DNA of 20,815 nt, taken from contig JADHYP010000002.1 in assembly GCA_016782355.1 (NCBI GenBank), forward strand, positions 1-20,815. Reading direction: 5' to 3'. The translations under genes were made by a program, and so were the position numbers. Under the pieces are notes generated by a model. That model made no database searches. It saw nothing but the letters and a program-made list of their open reading frames with translations, and was not told the origin of the DNA. This DNA is from Candidatus Syntropharchaeum sp. (GTDB lineage: Archaea > Halobacteriota > Syntropharchaeia > Alkanophagales > Methanospirareceae). Of the stretch, positions 7,555-15,454 are shown piece by piece. Each line of letters opens with the position of its first letter. Within the stretch, counting starts at the first letter, position 1.

Positions 7555-10500
7555 ATGGAGAAAGAGGGTTTTCTGCTGGATATTGATTACATAACGGAAA
7601 AAGACGTAAATGGTAAAGAAAAGCCCGTGATAAGATTATGGTGCAAGAGCAAAGAAGGTGCGGATTTTATTGTGTTGGACAAAAATTTCGAGCCTTATTT
7701 TTACGCTTTTCCTCATTCTTACCTTCATTCTTACGGTCACGAGTGGGACGTAGAAGAAAAAAAAGGGCAGATAGAGAATATTTGTGTGGATAGAGAAGGA
7801 GAAGAAAAAGGAGTTAAGCGGGTGGAATTTTGCCAGAAGAAATTACTTGGTGTTAATCGAAGGGGTTTAAAAATTTTCGTCGAGCATCCGAGGCACGTTC
7901 CGCTGCTGCGCGAAAAAGTAAGAAACGCGGGTATTACCGTGTTGGAAGCAGACATTCTATTTGCCATTCGATACTTGATAGACAAGCAACTGAGACCTTT
8001 CGACGGTGTAAAAGCGGAAGGAGAAGAAATAGAGTTGGGCTATGCAAATACGAAAGGGGCTATTCTTGCTTCAAAAGTATCATACAAACGGATGAACGGG
8101 AGCGAGTTGCCAGAGCTTAAAATTATCGCTTTTGATTGCGAGATGGCTACGCCGGGAGGGTATGGGATGCCATCGCCGAAAAAAGACCCTATAATAATCA
8201 TTGTCGTGGCATACCACGAAGAGAACGAAGTAAAAACAAAGTTATTTGTGGTGGATGAGGAAGAATATGAGGGTGGGAACGATGAGAAGGTATTAAGAGC
8301 TTTTTTGAAGTTTGTGGCTCAATTCCAGCCGGACATTATCGTGGGCTATAATTCTGACGGTTTTGACTGGCAATACATAAGGGAGAGAGCGAGATTGCAG
8401 GGGATTCGTTTGCGTGTGGGTGCCGATGGCAGCACGGTGCAATATGAAAAAGGAGGGGCATTGCCGGCTGTAAATATCGCAGGCAGGCTGAACGTTGACC
8501 TTTTCAAGCTCGCAAAGCGCGACCTGGACAGCGTGAAGGTGAAGAAACTGGAAAACGTAGCGGAATATCTCGGCGTGCTGAAGAAAAGCGAAAGGGTGAA
8601 TTTATCGCCGAGAGAGATTACCGACTACTGGATTGACTCTTCTTCTTCCGCGCGACAGCAGTTATACGAATACGCAAAGGCGGATGCCGTTAGCACGTTG
8701 GGCATTGCGGAAAAGATGCTACCACTGCAAATCGAGCTTTCCCGGATGGTTGGCTATCCATTGGACGAGCTAACAAAGATGGGTAGAGGTAGGCAGGTGG
8801 AATCGTTTTTAACCGCGGAAGCATTTAAAAAGGGAGAGCTGGTGCCACCGAAGAAAGGGGCGGAAAAGACATTCGAAGGCGGATTCGTGCTACCACCGGA
8901 AAAGGGCGTGCATGAGGACGTCATCGCACTCGACTTCTCTTCCATGTATCCTACTATCATGATTTCCTTTAATGTCTCACCCGATACTTTTGTAGAACCG
9001 AATGAAGCCGAAGAAGAATCGGATTTATATGTCGCACCTGAGGTGGGGCATGCATTCAAGAAGGCGCCGGATGGATTCTTTAAAAGTATAATGAGCGATT
9101 TGATTACGAGAAGAAAGGCGATAAAGGCGGAAATGAAGAAATATGACAAAACGAGTGACGAATATCGGTTGTTAGACATACAGCAGCAGAGTGTCAAAAT
9201 CCTCACGAATAGCTTTTATGGATATACAGGGTGGAGTGCGGCGAAGTTTTACAAACGAGAATGCGCTGAGGCGACGACGGCATGGGGGCGGCATTTTATA
9301 AAGCGCGCGGTGACCGTGGCTGAGGAGCACGGATTTAAGGTTATCTATGGCGACAGTGTGATGAAAGATACTCCTGTCTTAATAAGAAGGCAGGGTGGCG
9401 TTGAGATAATACCCGTAGAGGATCTGGACATCGCACCACGGACTATGAGCGGAGGCAGAAGAGAGGTTAAAGGCGTTGAAGTCTTAACTGAAAACGGATG
9501 GAGCAGGGCAGAATACGTGCATAAACGAAAGACCCGGAAGAAAACATACCGTATTCTCACAAGAGTGGGTTTTGTGGAGGCGACAGAAGACCACAGCTTT
9601 GTCGTAAATGGTAAAGAGATAACGCCAAAAGATTTTAAACTCGGCGACAGGATAGATCTGGTTCATTATACATTGGAGACGAAATATGAAGTGGATGATG
9701 ATTTAGCGTGGCTTATTGGATTTTACATCGCCGAGGGTGGTTGTGGCAGGTATGAAACGAAATCAGGCTTAAAATATCAGTGGAAGATAGATAATTCGGA
9801 TATCGACCTGCTTGAGAAGTGCAGGTTCATTTTGAAAAAATACGGGCTTAACACGAGCATATTGGATGTTAGAGAGAGTTCTGCGACTTACAGACTTGTT
9901 CCTTCTGGGAACATAAAGCTTTTTTACGAACTTTTCAAGGAGTGGTGTCATACAAAGAGGGGCGACAAGAAGATACCGGGATTTATTTTGGAAGCGAAGA
10001 GAGCCCCGAAAGAATCTTTTTTACGAGGGTTATGGGCAGGTGACGGGGGCAAAGATAAGCGGACAAAAATACTTAAAATCTCGCTCACTGATAAATCCGT
10101 GGTTGCGGGGCTTTGTGCAATGCTGAACAGCCTAGGATTCGAATATTCCCTGGGTGTCCGGAGGGATAAAGAGAACGTTATACGAGTGCGCATAGTGAGG
10201 AATAAAGCGGACAAGCGACTGGCCAGCGGGGATATCATAAAGAGAATGGATGTGAAAGAGGCGAATGACCATGTATACGATGTAGAAACAGAGAACCACC
10301 ACTTCTGCGCTGGTGTTGGAAACATGCTTCTCCACAATACCGATAGCATATTCGCGAAACTCCCGCTTGCTGTTGAGGGGGAAGGGGATAGAAAAACGGC
10401 GATATTGAAAAAGGCGCGGGAAGTTTCAGAGCGAATTTCCGAAGAGCTCCCGCTGGAACTTGAGATACAGGACTTTTTCAAGTCTATTTTCTTTACGGGG

Positions 10501-11067
10501 AAGAAGAAAAGGTATGCCGCACTCACCGATAAAGGCGAAATCGTGGTTCGGGGGTTGGAAGTGCGCCGGGGGGACTGGTGCGAGCTGGCGAAGGAAGTGC
10601 AGACGAAGGTGATAGACCTCATTTTAAGGGAAAAAGACCCTGCTGCCGCTGTGAAATATACAAGAAGCGTAATACAGGGATTAAAAGAGGGGAAAATACC
10701 CTTAGATAAGCTAATAATCTACAAGACGCTTACCAGAAAGATAAGTGGGTATGAAACGAAGCAAGCGCACGTTATAGCGGCTGAAAGGGCTTTAGCCTCT
10801 CGTATCGTATATGAAGTGGGCTCGAAAATACCTTACGTGATACTAAAAGGAGTGGGGAAGACGAGTGACCGTGCTTTTCCCGTAGATCTTATAGAGAGAA
10901 GCGAGGGGAATGAAATGACCGCAGAGGGGAGAAGATACCAAATTGACACCGCTTATTACGTCCAGCATCAGGTAATACCCGTTGCCCATAGGGTATTGCA
11001 ACTTTTTGGTTATGACATCTCCTCTTTTGAAGATGTGAGGCAGAAGACATTAGGGCATTGGTTTTGA
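7555..11067 (+). CDS. polB: Family B DNA polymerase with in-frame intein
   Basis: The 1170-residue precursor becomes an 842-residue polymerase after removal of a 328-residue intein. The N-terminal part contains the proofreading exonuclease: Exo I FDCEMATPG (D194, E196), Exo II GYNSDGFDW (about 264-272) and Exo III YAKAD (Y373, D377). Polymerase motif A is LDFSSMYPTI (D460), motif B is KILTNSFYG (547-555) and motif C is YGD|TDS, split by the intein between D600 and T929. All catalytic residues are intact, so the spliced protein should be an active replicative or repair polymerase. AAGG four bases before the ATG serves as ribosome-binding site. The frame is open throughout and the gene is isolated from its divergent neighbour. 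Confidence 0.97.
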   Translation: MEKEGFLLDIDYITEKDVNGKEKPVIRLWCKSKEGADFIVLDKNFEPYFYAFPHSYLHSYGHEWDVEEKKGQIENICVDREGEEKGVKRVEFCQKKLLGVNRRGLKIFVEHPRHVPLLREKVRNAGITVLEADILFAIRYLIDKQLRPFDGVKAEGEEIELGYANTKGAILASKVSYKRMNGSELPELKIIAFDCEMATPGGYGMPSPKKDPIIIIVVAYHEENEVKTKLFVVDEEEYEGGNDEKVLRAFLKFVAQFQPDIIVGYNSDGFDWQYIRERARLQGIRLRVGADGSTVQYEKGGALPAVNIAGRLNVDLFKLAKRDLDSVKVKKLENVAEYLGVLKKSERVNLSPREITDYWIDSSSSARQQLYEYAKADAVSTLGIAEKMLPLQIELSRMVGYPLDELTKMGRGRQVESFLTAEAFKKGELVPPKKGAEKTFEGGFVLPPEKGVHEDVIALDFSSMYPTIMISFNVSPDTFVEPNEAEEESDLYVAPEVGHAFKKAPDGFFKSIMSDLITRRKAIKAEMKKYDKTSDEYRLLDIQQQSVKILTNSFYGYTGWSAAKFYKRECAEATTAWGRHFIKRAVTVAEEHGFKVIYGDSVMKDTPVLIRRQGGVEIIPVEDLDIAPRTMSGGRREVKGVEVLTENGWSRAEYVHKRKTRKKTYRILTRVGFVEATEDHSFVVNGKEITPKDFKLGDRIDLVHYTLETKYEVDDDLAWLIGFYIAEGGCGRYETKSGLKYQWKIDNSDIDLLEKCRFILKKYGLNTSILDVRESSATYRLVPSGNIKLFYELFKEWCHTKRGDKKIPGFILEAKRAPKESFLRGLWAGDGGKDKRTKILKISLTDKSVVAGLCAMLNSLGFEYSLGVRRDKENVIRVRIVRNKADKRLASGDIIKRMDVKEANDHVYDVETENHHFCAGVGNMLLHNTDSIFAKLPLAVEGEGDRKTAILKKAREVSERISEELPLELEIQDFFKSIFFTGKKKRYAALTDKGEIVVRGLEVRRGDWCELAKEVQTKVIDLILREKDPAAAVKYTRSVIQGLKEGKIPLDKLIIYKTLTRKISGYETKQAHVIAAERALASRIVYEVGSKIPYVILKGVGKTSDRAFPVDLIERSEGNEMTAEGRRYQIDTAYYVQHQVIPVAHRVLQLFGYDISSFEDVRQKTLGHWF
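9355..10338 (+). other. Intein in polB motif C (pol-c site), 328 aa, LAGLIDADG type
   Basis: The intein begins at Ser601 (SVMKDTPVL) and ends with HN at 927-928; the +1 extein residue is Thr929. Block B is EATEDHSF (intein 75-82), the block F region is VYDVETENHHFCAG (307-320). It carries an endonuclease with both LAGLIDADG-type helices: WLIGFYIAEGG (119-129, acidic Glu127) and FLRGLWAGDGG (222-232, acidic Asp230). Both acidic catalytic residues are present, so the homing endonuclease may be active. Ser as first residue with Thr at +1 is normal for this insertion site in archaeal polymerases. Confidence 0.96.
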
Positions 11068-11094
11068 TGAAGTTCCAGAGGTCATAGAACCGAA

Positions 11095-11108
11095 AAGCTT
11101 ATATATAC
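11095..11108 (+). promoter_or_regulatory. TATA box of the histone gene
   Basis: AGCTTATATATACC is a strong archaeal TATA box with its centre near 11103. A start about 26 bases downstream (near 11129) leaves a leader of about nine bases before the ATG at 11138. Confidence 0.7.
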
Positions 11109-11137
11109 CCTCCCATTATTTAATCATGGTGATAGAA

Positions 11138-11338
11138 ATGGCTGAACTACCAATAGCACCTATAACCAGGTTAGTGAGAAACGCAGGAGCCGATAGAGTA
11201 AGCGAAGATGCAAGTCAGGCATTAGTGAAGGAATTAGAAAGATACGGCGAAAAGGTGGCAAGAAAAGCCGTAAGCCTCGCTAAGCATGCCGGAAGGAAGA
11301 CAGTGAAAGAAGAAGACATTCGGGAAGCGATAGAATAA
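11138..11338 (+). CDS. Archaeal histone
   Basis: The 66-residue protein is an HMf-type histone fold. It starts MAELPIAPITRLVRNAGADR and ends in GRKTVKEEDIREAIE, the typical alpha3 entry with the DNA-binding RKT loop. The three helices match HMfB-type proteins over their length, with a slightly shorter C-terminus. An in-frame ATG at 11126 would add four residues, but the second ATG is preferred because GGTGAT, complementary to the 16S 3' end, lies four bases before it and the family normally starts M-(A)-ELPIAP. It wraps chromosomal DNA as dimers or multimers. A TATA box sits upstream and a hairpin terminator follows. Confidence 0.95.
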   Translation: MAELPIAPITRLVRNAGADRVSEDASQALVKELERYGEKVARKAVSLAKHAGRKTVKEEDIREAIE

Positions 11339-11356
11339 AAAAAAAAGTTGAATATA

Positions 11357-11400
11357 GGGGGAATGTAGAATATACAAAATTCACCCCTTTTTTATTTTTT
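11357..11400 (+). terminator. Hairpin and poly-T terminator of the histone gene
   Basis: GGGGGAAT (11357-11364) pairs with ATTCACCCC (11379-11387) with one bulge. A T-rich tail (TTTTTTATTTTTT, 11388-11400) follows directly, about 20 bases after the stop codon. Confidence 0.65.
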
Positions 11401-11440
11401 CCCCAAACAAAATTTGATTAAAGAAATATTTTAGAGGTTT

Positions 11441-11530
11441 TTTTTCTTTTCCGTAAACGCTTTTTGTGGGGCTCTGCCCCACGACCCCGCAAGCCCTTGT
11501 AAAGGGCTTATTTCTAAAAGAAAAAGGTTT
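11441..11530. repeat. Composite palindromic element with three hairpins
   Basis: Outer arms TTTTTCTTTT (11441-11450) and AAAAGAAAAA (11516-11525) are perfect inverted repeats. Inside lie GTGGGGC-TCT-GCCCCAC (11466-11482) and AAGCCCTT-GTA-AAGGGCTT (11491-11509), both perfect. The final part (11501-11530) resembles the dispersed repeat at 630 and 17334. Nucleotides 11472-11497 recur in purF. No ORF is present. It fills most of the gap between the convergent histone and nadM genes and may help termination, but its make-up is that of a small non-autonomous repeat. Confidence 0.8.
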
Positions 11531-11532
11531 AT

Positions 11533-12114
<582 letters not shown>

Positions 12115-12160
12115 TTATATTTGTATATTCTATTATTAGAAAGCGGGGAGGTTAGAAAAA

Positions 12161-12682
12161 ATGGCTGATCTGAGTGAGAAGAAAGTTTTAATGGTTGTAG
12201 CACCGGAAAATTTCCGTGATGAGGAGTTAAAGGAACCAATGGCGATTTTTACACGCTCGGGAGCTGAGGTAACGATAGCTTCAAAAGGCGTTAATCGAGT
12301 GACGGGAATGTTTGGCGCGGAAGTAAAAGTGGATAAAGATTTGGCGGAGGTTAGTGCCGGGGATTATGATGCGGTGATTTTCGTTGGTGGGTCTGGAGCT
12401 GACGTGTACTTTAACGATTCAAGAGCCCTTGCATTAGCTACCAATGCCTTTAAAGAGGGGAAGATTGTAGGTGCGATTTGCATAGCGCCTTCCATTTTGG
12501 CAAACGCGGGATTACTAAAAGGAAAGAAGGCAACTGCTTTTAGCTCGCAAAAGAAAAATTTGGTGAAAAAAGGAGCGAATTATACCGGAGCGGCGGTTGA
12601 GCGCGATGGGCGGATAATTACGGGAAGAGGACCGGAAGCAGCCGAAGAATTTGGCAATGAAGTGGCATCTGCTCTTGAATGA
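12161..12682 (+). CDS. DJ-1/PfpI family protein
   Basis: The 173-residue protein has the DJ-1/PfpI fold. The nucleophilic-elbow cysteine is Cys107 in GAICIAPSILA, with the conserved Glu16 (VVAPENFRDEEL) positioned to interact with it and the RGP motif at 156-158. PfpI proteases have His after the Cys (AICHGP); here it is Ile108, so a Cys-His protease pair is unlikely and a glyoxalase/deglycase or redox-sensing role fits better. GGGGAGG about nine bases before the ATG is a strong ribosome-binding site. It ends 27 bases from the convergent cbiS. Confidence 0.9.
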   Translation: MADLSEKKVLMVVAPENFRDEELKEPMAIFTRSGAEVTIASKGVNRVTGMFGAEVKVDKDLAEVSAGDYDAVIFVGGSGADVYFNDSRALALATNAFKEGKIVGAICIAPSILANAGLLKGKKATAFSSQKKNLVKKGANYTGAAVERDGRIITGRGPEAAEEFGNEVASALE

Positions 12683-12709
12683 AAATCGCTTCGACAAATA
12701 CCAATTCCC

Positions 12710-13753
12710 CTATCCCAACATCTTACTCATGCACCCTGCTATCAGTCCACCAATGGCATCGTCCATGAACACGTCCAATCGGCTCAATATCCCCGGTTTC
12801 CTCGTATCATAATAAAAGAAATTAAAAAGCGCTTTTTTACCGCCTATATACTCTGCTATGTCAATCCCTATTAACTCGTCGGCAACGATACAGGCTGCGT
12901 CTTCTTCTCCCGCTTCCCCAGCTCTTCCCTTTCTTATCTCTTCCTCATCCATGCGAAATGCCGCTGCCAGCAGCAATGCCACGTTCACATCCGAACATTC
13001 TTTCTTTATCGTTTCTTCCAACCTCTTTTTTAGCTCTTCCTTTCCGACTTCTCCTTCCACCGGCACGTAGAGCTCCAGAGCCGTTGATACCATGTCCTCT
13101 AAATGTATCCCTCGTTCCTCCAGCCTCGTAAGTATCGGTCTGTCCGCTTTTAACTTATCGTGCCGAAAAAGGGCTTCCATTACTCCTTCTCTTACGACTT
13201 CGTAAATCACTTTTCCTAATTTTGTCGCTTTACCTGCGAATATCTCCTCTTTTCTTCCTTCTCCTTTCCCTTCTCCATACCCATAACAGGCAACAACCAC
13301 GGAATCCGTAGAGTCGCCGGTGAATAAATCCCCTTTTTCATCGTGCACGTCAAGGTCGAAGAAAGCGGCTGTTTTCGCTTCCGTCGCTACTATCACTGCA
13401 TTCGCCATTGCCGATTGCGACAGGTTATTATTTATCAACAGGATTATGTTTACTGTTGATTTGCTACGCTTTGATATGCCCGCGGTTATAATAGCAGTTA
13501 CGTCCTCTTTCTCTATGATTCTTGCATTATTCATCGCGACCGCGGTCATCATTCCAACTACTCCATCCTTTTCTAAACCTTGCTCATCCAGAAAAGAATC
13601 GAACAGTTCAAATGCGTTTACTTTGAAATCGCTGCTCACGTTCAAGTTTAATATCGTTTTCGCACTAACGAAACCACCGTTATAGACCGCGGAACTCAGC
13701 ACTTTGAAATCGCCGTGCACCGCAATGTATCCTTCCTCGCTTTCTATTTTCAT
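12710..13753 (-). CDS. cbiS: CbiS: adenosylcobinamide amidohydrolase / alpha-ribazole phosphatase fusion
   Basis: The 347-residue protein is a two-domain fusion. Residues 1-200 are CbiZ-like, with SKSTVNIILLINNNLSQSAM and NAVIVATEAKTAAFFDLDV and GDSTDSVVVACYG. Residues 205-347 are CobZ/PgpA-like, with the acidic LDVFMDDAIGGLIAG near the end. CbiZ cleaves adenosylcobinamide to adenosylcobyric acid, and CobZ removes phosphate from alpha-ribazole phosphate. The same combination is known as CbiS in Methanopyrus kandleri. It therefore serves salvage and late assembly of cobamide, fitting cobD and cbiB nearby. AAGGAG seven bases before the ATG is a clear ribosome-binding site, directly next to the repeat at 13770-13862. 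Confidence 0.9.
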   Translation of the reverse strand: MKIESEEGYIAVHGDFKVLSSAVYNGGFVSAKTILNLNVSSDFKVNAFELFDSFLDEQGLEKDGVVGMMTAVAMNNARIIEKEDVTAIITAGISKRSKSTVNIILLINNNLSQSAMANAVIVATEAKTAAFFDLDVHDEKGDLFTGDSTDSVVVACYGYGEGKGEGRKEEIFAGKATKLGKVIYEVVREGVMEALFRHDKLKADRPILTRLEERGIHLEDMVSTALELYVPVEGEVGKEELKKRLEETIKKECSDVNVALLLAAAFRMDEEEIRKGRAGEAGEEDAACIVADELIGIDIAEYIGGKKALFNFFYYDTRKPGILSRLDVFMDDAIGGLIAGCMSKMLG

Positions 13754-13769
13754 ACAATGCTCCTTTTAT

Positions 13770-13862
13770 AACCACAGATTACACAGAATTCCACAAGATT
13801 TTTTATTTTTACTTTTCGCTAATATCATTCCCTCTGTGCTAATCTTGTGAAATCTCGTGGTT
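13770..13862. repeat. Inverted-repeat element (AACCACAGATTACACAG type)
   Basis: The left end reads AACCACAGATTACACAG followed by AATTCCACAAGATT. The right end, reverse-complemented, reads AACCACGAGATTTCACAAG followed by ATT. The arms are imperfect inverted copies about 22-31 bases long around an AT-rich core, like a small non-autonomous element. It fills the gap between cobD and cbiS. I recall similar AACCACAGATT repeats as common in many genomes. Confidence 0.7.
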
Positions 13863-13901
13863 TTTTACCTTAGCTATACAAAATATGTCCTTTTTAGTAA
13901 T

Positions 13902-14957
13902 TTATAAGTCCCCAGGAAACACCGCCAGTGCATCCATTAACCGCTCATTCTCCTCCTCCGTTCGCACGGAAAACCGTATATGAGAAGGCAAGCCAAAAGA
14001 AGTGCAATCTCGCACCAGTAGCCCCTGCGTCAAAAGCTCTCTTTTCACTTCCTTTGCTTTTCCCACGTCCAGAATATAAAAATTCGCATCCGAATGTATA
14101 TGCAGATTAAGCGCTCTAAGCCGTGTTTCCATTCTTCCCTTACTCCTTTCTATCTTCTTCATCGTCTCCGCTAAAAAAGCAGCATCCTCTATCGCCGCCT
14201 CTCCTACCTTCTGTGCAAGCACGTCAACACTCCAGGGTGCTTTTACTTTCCTCATCGCACTTATAATCTCCGTTGACGAAATCGCATATCCTATTCTCAC
14301 GCCCGGTATAGCGAACGATTTCGTTAAAGACCGCAAAATAATCATATTTCGAGTAGAAAAATCATGCGATGGAAAAGCATTCCTTACAAAATCCACATAC
14401 GCTTCATCAACCACTAACAACGCATCAGCTTTTTCAGCTTCTTCCATTATCCGCTCCAGTTCCTTTTTACCGAGATACTGCCCCGTTGGATTGTTTGGAT
14501 TGCAAATAAATACCACGTCATCCTTCTCCATTTCCTCTTCAATTAGCTCTGGATAGACCCGCAGACCCGGCATTTCTACACGTTTGATTTTCGCACCCAT
14601 CATCTTCGCTGCAACCTCATATTCGCCATAAGTGTGTTTCGGCAATAGCACCCTATTTTTTACAAAGGAAGTTGCTACAAGCTGTATAAGCTCTGAAACA
14701 CCCGCCCCTACTAACACTTCCTCCTCCTCGCATCCAATTTTTTTTGATATTTTTTCCCTTAACTCGCGTGATTCGGTGTCCGGATATAAACTTATTTCTG
14801 CCATTGCTTCTTTTATCGCATCGTAAACAAAATCCGGCGGTCCATAAGGGTTTAAATTCGCACTGAAGTCTATTACTCCCCCCTTCTTATCACTTTCCAC
14901 TTTTCCGCCATGCTCACAAATTTCTAGCCCATGTAACTGAGTTCTTGGTTTTATCAT
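13902..14957 (-). CDS. cobD: L-threonine-O-3-phosphate decarboxylase CobD (PLP enzyme)
   Basis: The 351-residue protein is a fold-type I PLP aminotransferase relative. The start HGLEICEHGGKV followed by DFSANLNPYGPP (30-41) is the CobD signature and separates it from HisC. PLP residues are visible: NPNNPTG (153-159), VVDEAYVDF (Asp184) and SLTKSF (Lys213), with GVRIGY (219-224). CobD makes (R)-1-amino-2-propanol O-2-phosphate, the side chain that CbiB attaches to cobyric acid. AGGAG before the ATG is the ribosome-binding site. It lies 148 bases upstream of cbiS on the same strand and probably shares its transcript. HisC remains the alternative. Confidence 0.88.
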   Translation of the reverse strand: MIKPRTQLHGLEICEHGGKVESDKKGGVIDFSANLNPYGPPDFVYDAIKEAMAEISLYPDTESRELREKISKKIGCEEEEVLVGAGVSELIQLVATSFVKNRVLLPKHTYGEYEVAAKMMGAKIKRVEMPGLRVYPELIEEEMEKDDVVFICNPNNPTGQYLGKKELERIMEEAEKADALLVVDEAYVDFVRNAFPSHDFSTRNMIILRSLTKSFAIPGVRIGYAISSTEIISAMRKVKAPWSVDVLAQKVGEAAIEDAAFLAETMKKIERSKGRMETRLRALNLHIHSDANFYILDVGKAKEVKRELLTQGLLVRDCTSFGLPSHIRFSVRTEEENERLMDALAVFPGDL

Positions 14958-15130
14958 TTTCAGCTCCTATTTTAAATCTGTTATAAATGACATTTTAGAG
15001 GAAAGAGATACTTAATAACTTTCAATTCCATATTGTGACTATACTATTCCATTTAAGACTTTTGCTAATACTTTTTGCAGAAAAAACTTAGATGCCCCCT
15101 CTATTTCTCCTTCCCAAAGCAGTTTTTCTT
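14958..15130. other. AT-rich gap between the wHTH gene and cobD
   Basis: This 173-base gap is AT-rich. Near its cobD end it holds the minus-strand sequence CATTTATAAC (about 14978-14987), TATA-like and just upstream of the AGGAG ribosome-binding site. I see no ORF or clear hairpin. Confidence 0.4.
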
Positions 15131-15352
15131 TCAAGGAGACGGCATTAAAAGTTTTTTACCTCCGTCAGTGGCCATCCACTGGTTCTGCCTACCTACTCTT
15201 TTCCCTTTGACTAAACCTTGACTTACTAACTTCCACAGATGAACTTGAGCAGTATTCCATGCTATACCTACTTCTTTAGCAACCATTTCCGTTGTAACGG
15301 GCCAATCTTCTTCTATGAGATATCTTAAGATGTTGGTTTCAATTTCATCCAT
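15131..15352 (-). CDS. Small winged-helix DNA-binding protein
   Basis: The 73-residue protein has one winged helix-turn-helix domain: helix 1 (IETNILRYLIEED), VTTEMVAKEVGIAWNTAQVH as the HTH, LWKLVSQGLVKGKRVG as recognition helix and wing start, then RQNQWMAT as the second wing. It has no further domain, so it is a DNA-binding unit without a visible ligand pocket. It is divergent from the secreted kelch gene, with about 100 bases between them, and carries a palindrome (TTTCATTGTGAAA) next to its own start, consistent with autoregulation and control of the divergent gene. The targets are inferred. Confidence 0.8.
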   Translation of the reverse strand: MDEIETNILRYLIEEDWPVTTEMVAKEVGIAWNTAQVHLWKLVSQGLVKGKRVGRQNQWMATDGGKKLLMPSP

Positions 15353-15362
15353 GTTAATCGTA

Positions 15363-15375
15363 TTTCATTGTGAAA
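15363..15375. promoter_or_regulatory. Candidate operator palindrome
   Basis: TTTCATTGTGAAA is a perfect 5-base inverted repeat around a 3-base centre, 11 bases upstream of the wHTH start. It overlaps where the gene's own promoter would lie, so it may be an autoregulatory operator. Confidence 0.3.
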
Positions 15376-15411
15376 CGTATTAAACATATGTCGTTAAGAG
15401 ATATTTTTCGA

Positions 15412-15426
15412 AAATTTTATATACTC
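15412..15426 (+). promoter_or_regulatory. TATA box of the secreted kelch protein gene
   Basis: AAATTTTATATACTC is a good archaeal TATA box. Transcription would start near 15446, leaving a short leader before the ATG at 15455. Confidence 0.55.
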
Positions 15427-15454
15427 CAAATGATCAGTCTTATGAACAATCATT

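Noticed and set aside
9948..10622. 224-codon open frame opposite polB.
   Set aside because: It crosses the intein-extein border on the antisense strand, and composition is Ser/Phe-rich shadow-like.
11126..11137. Histone start at 11126.
   Set aside because: GGTGAT before 11138 would be a ribosome-binding site, and family members start at that point.
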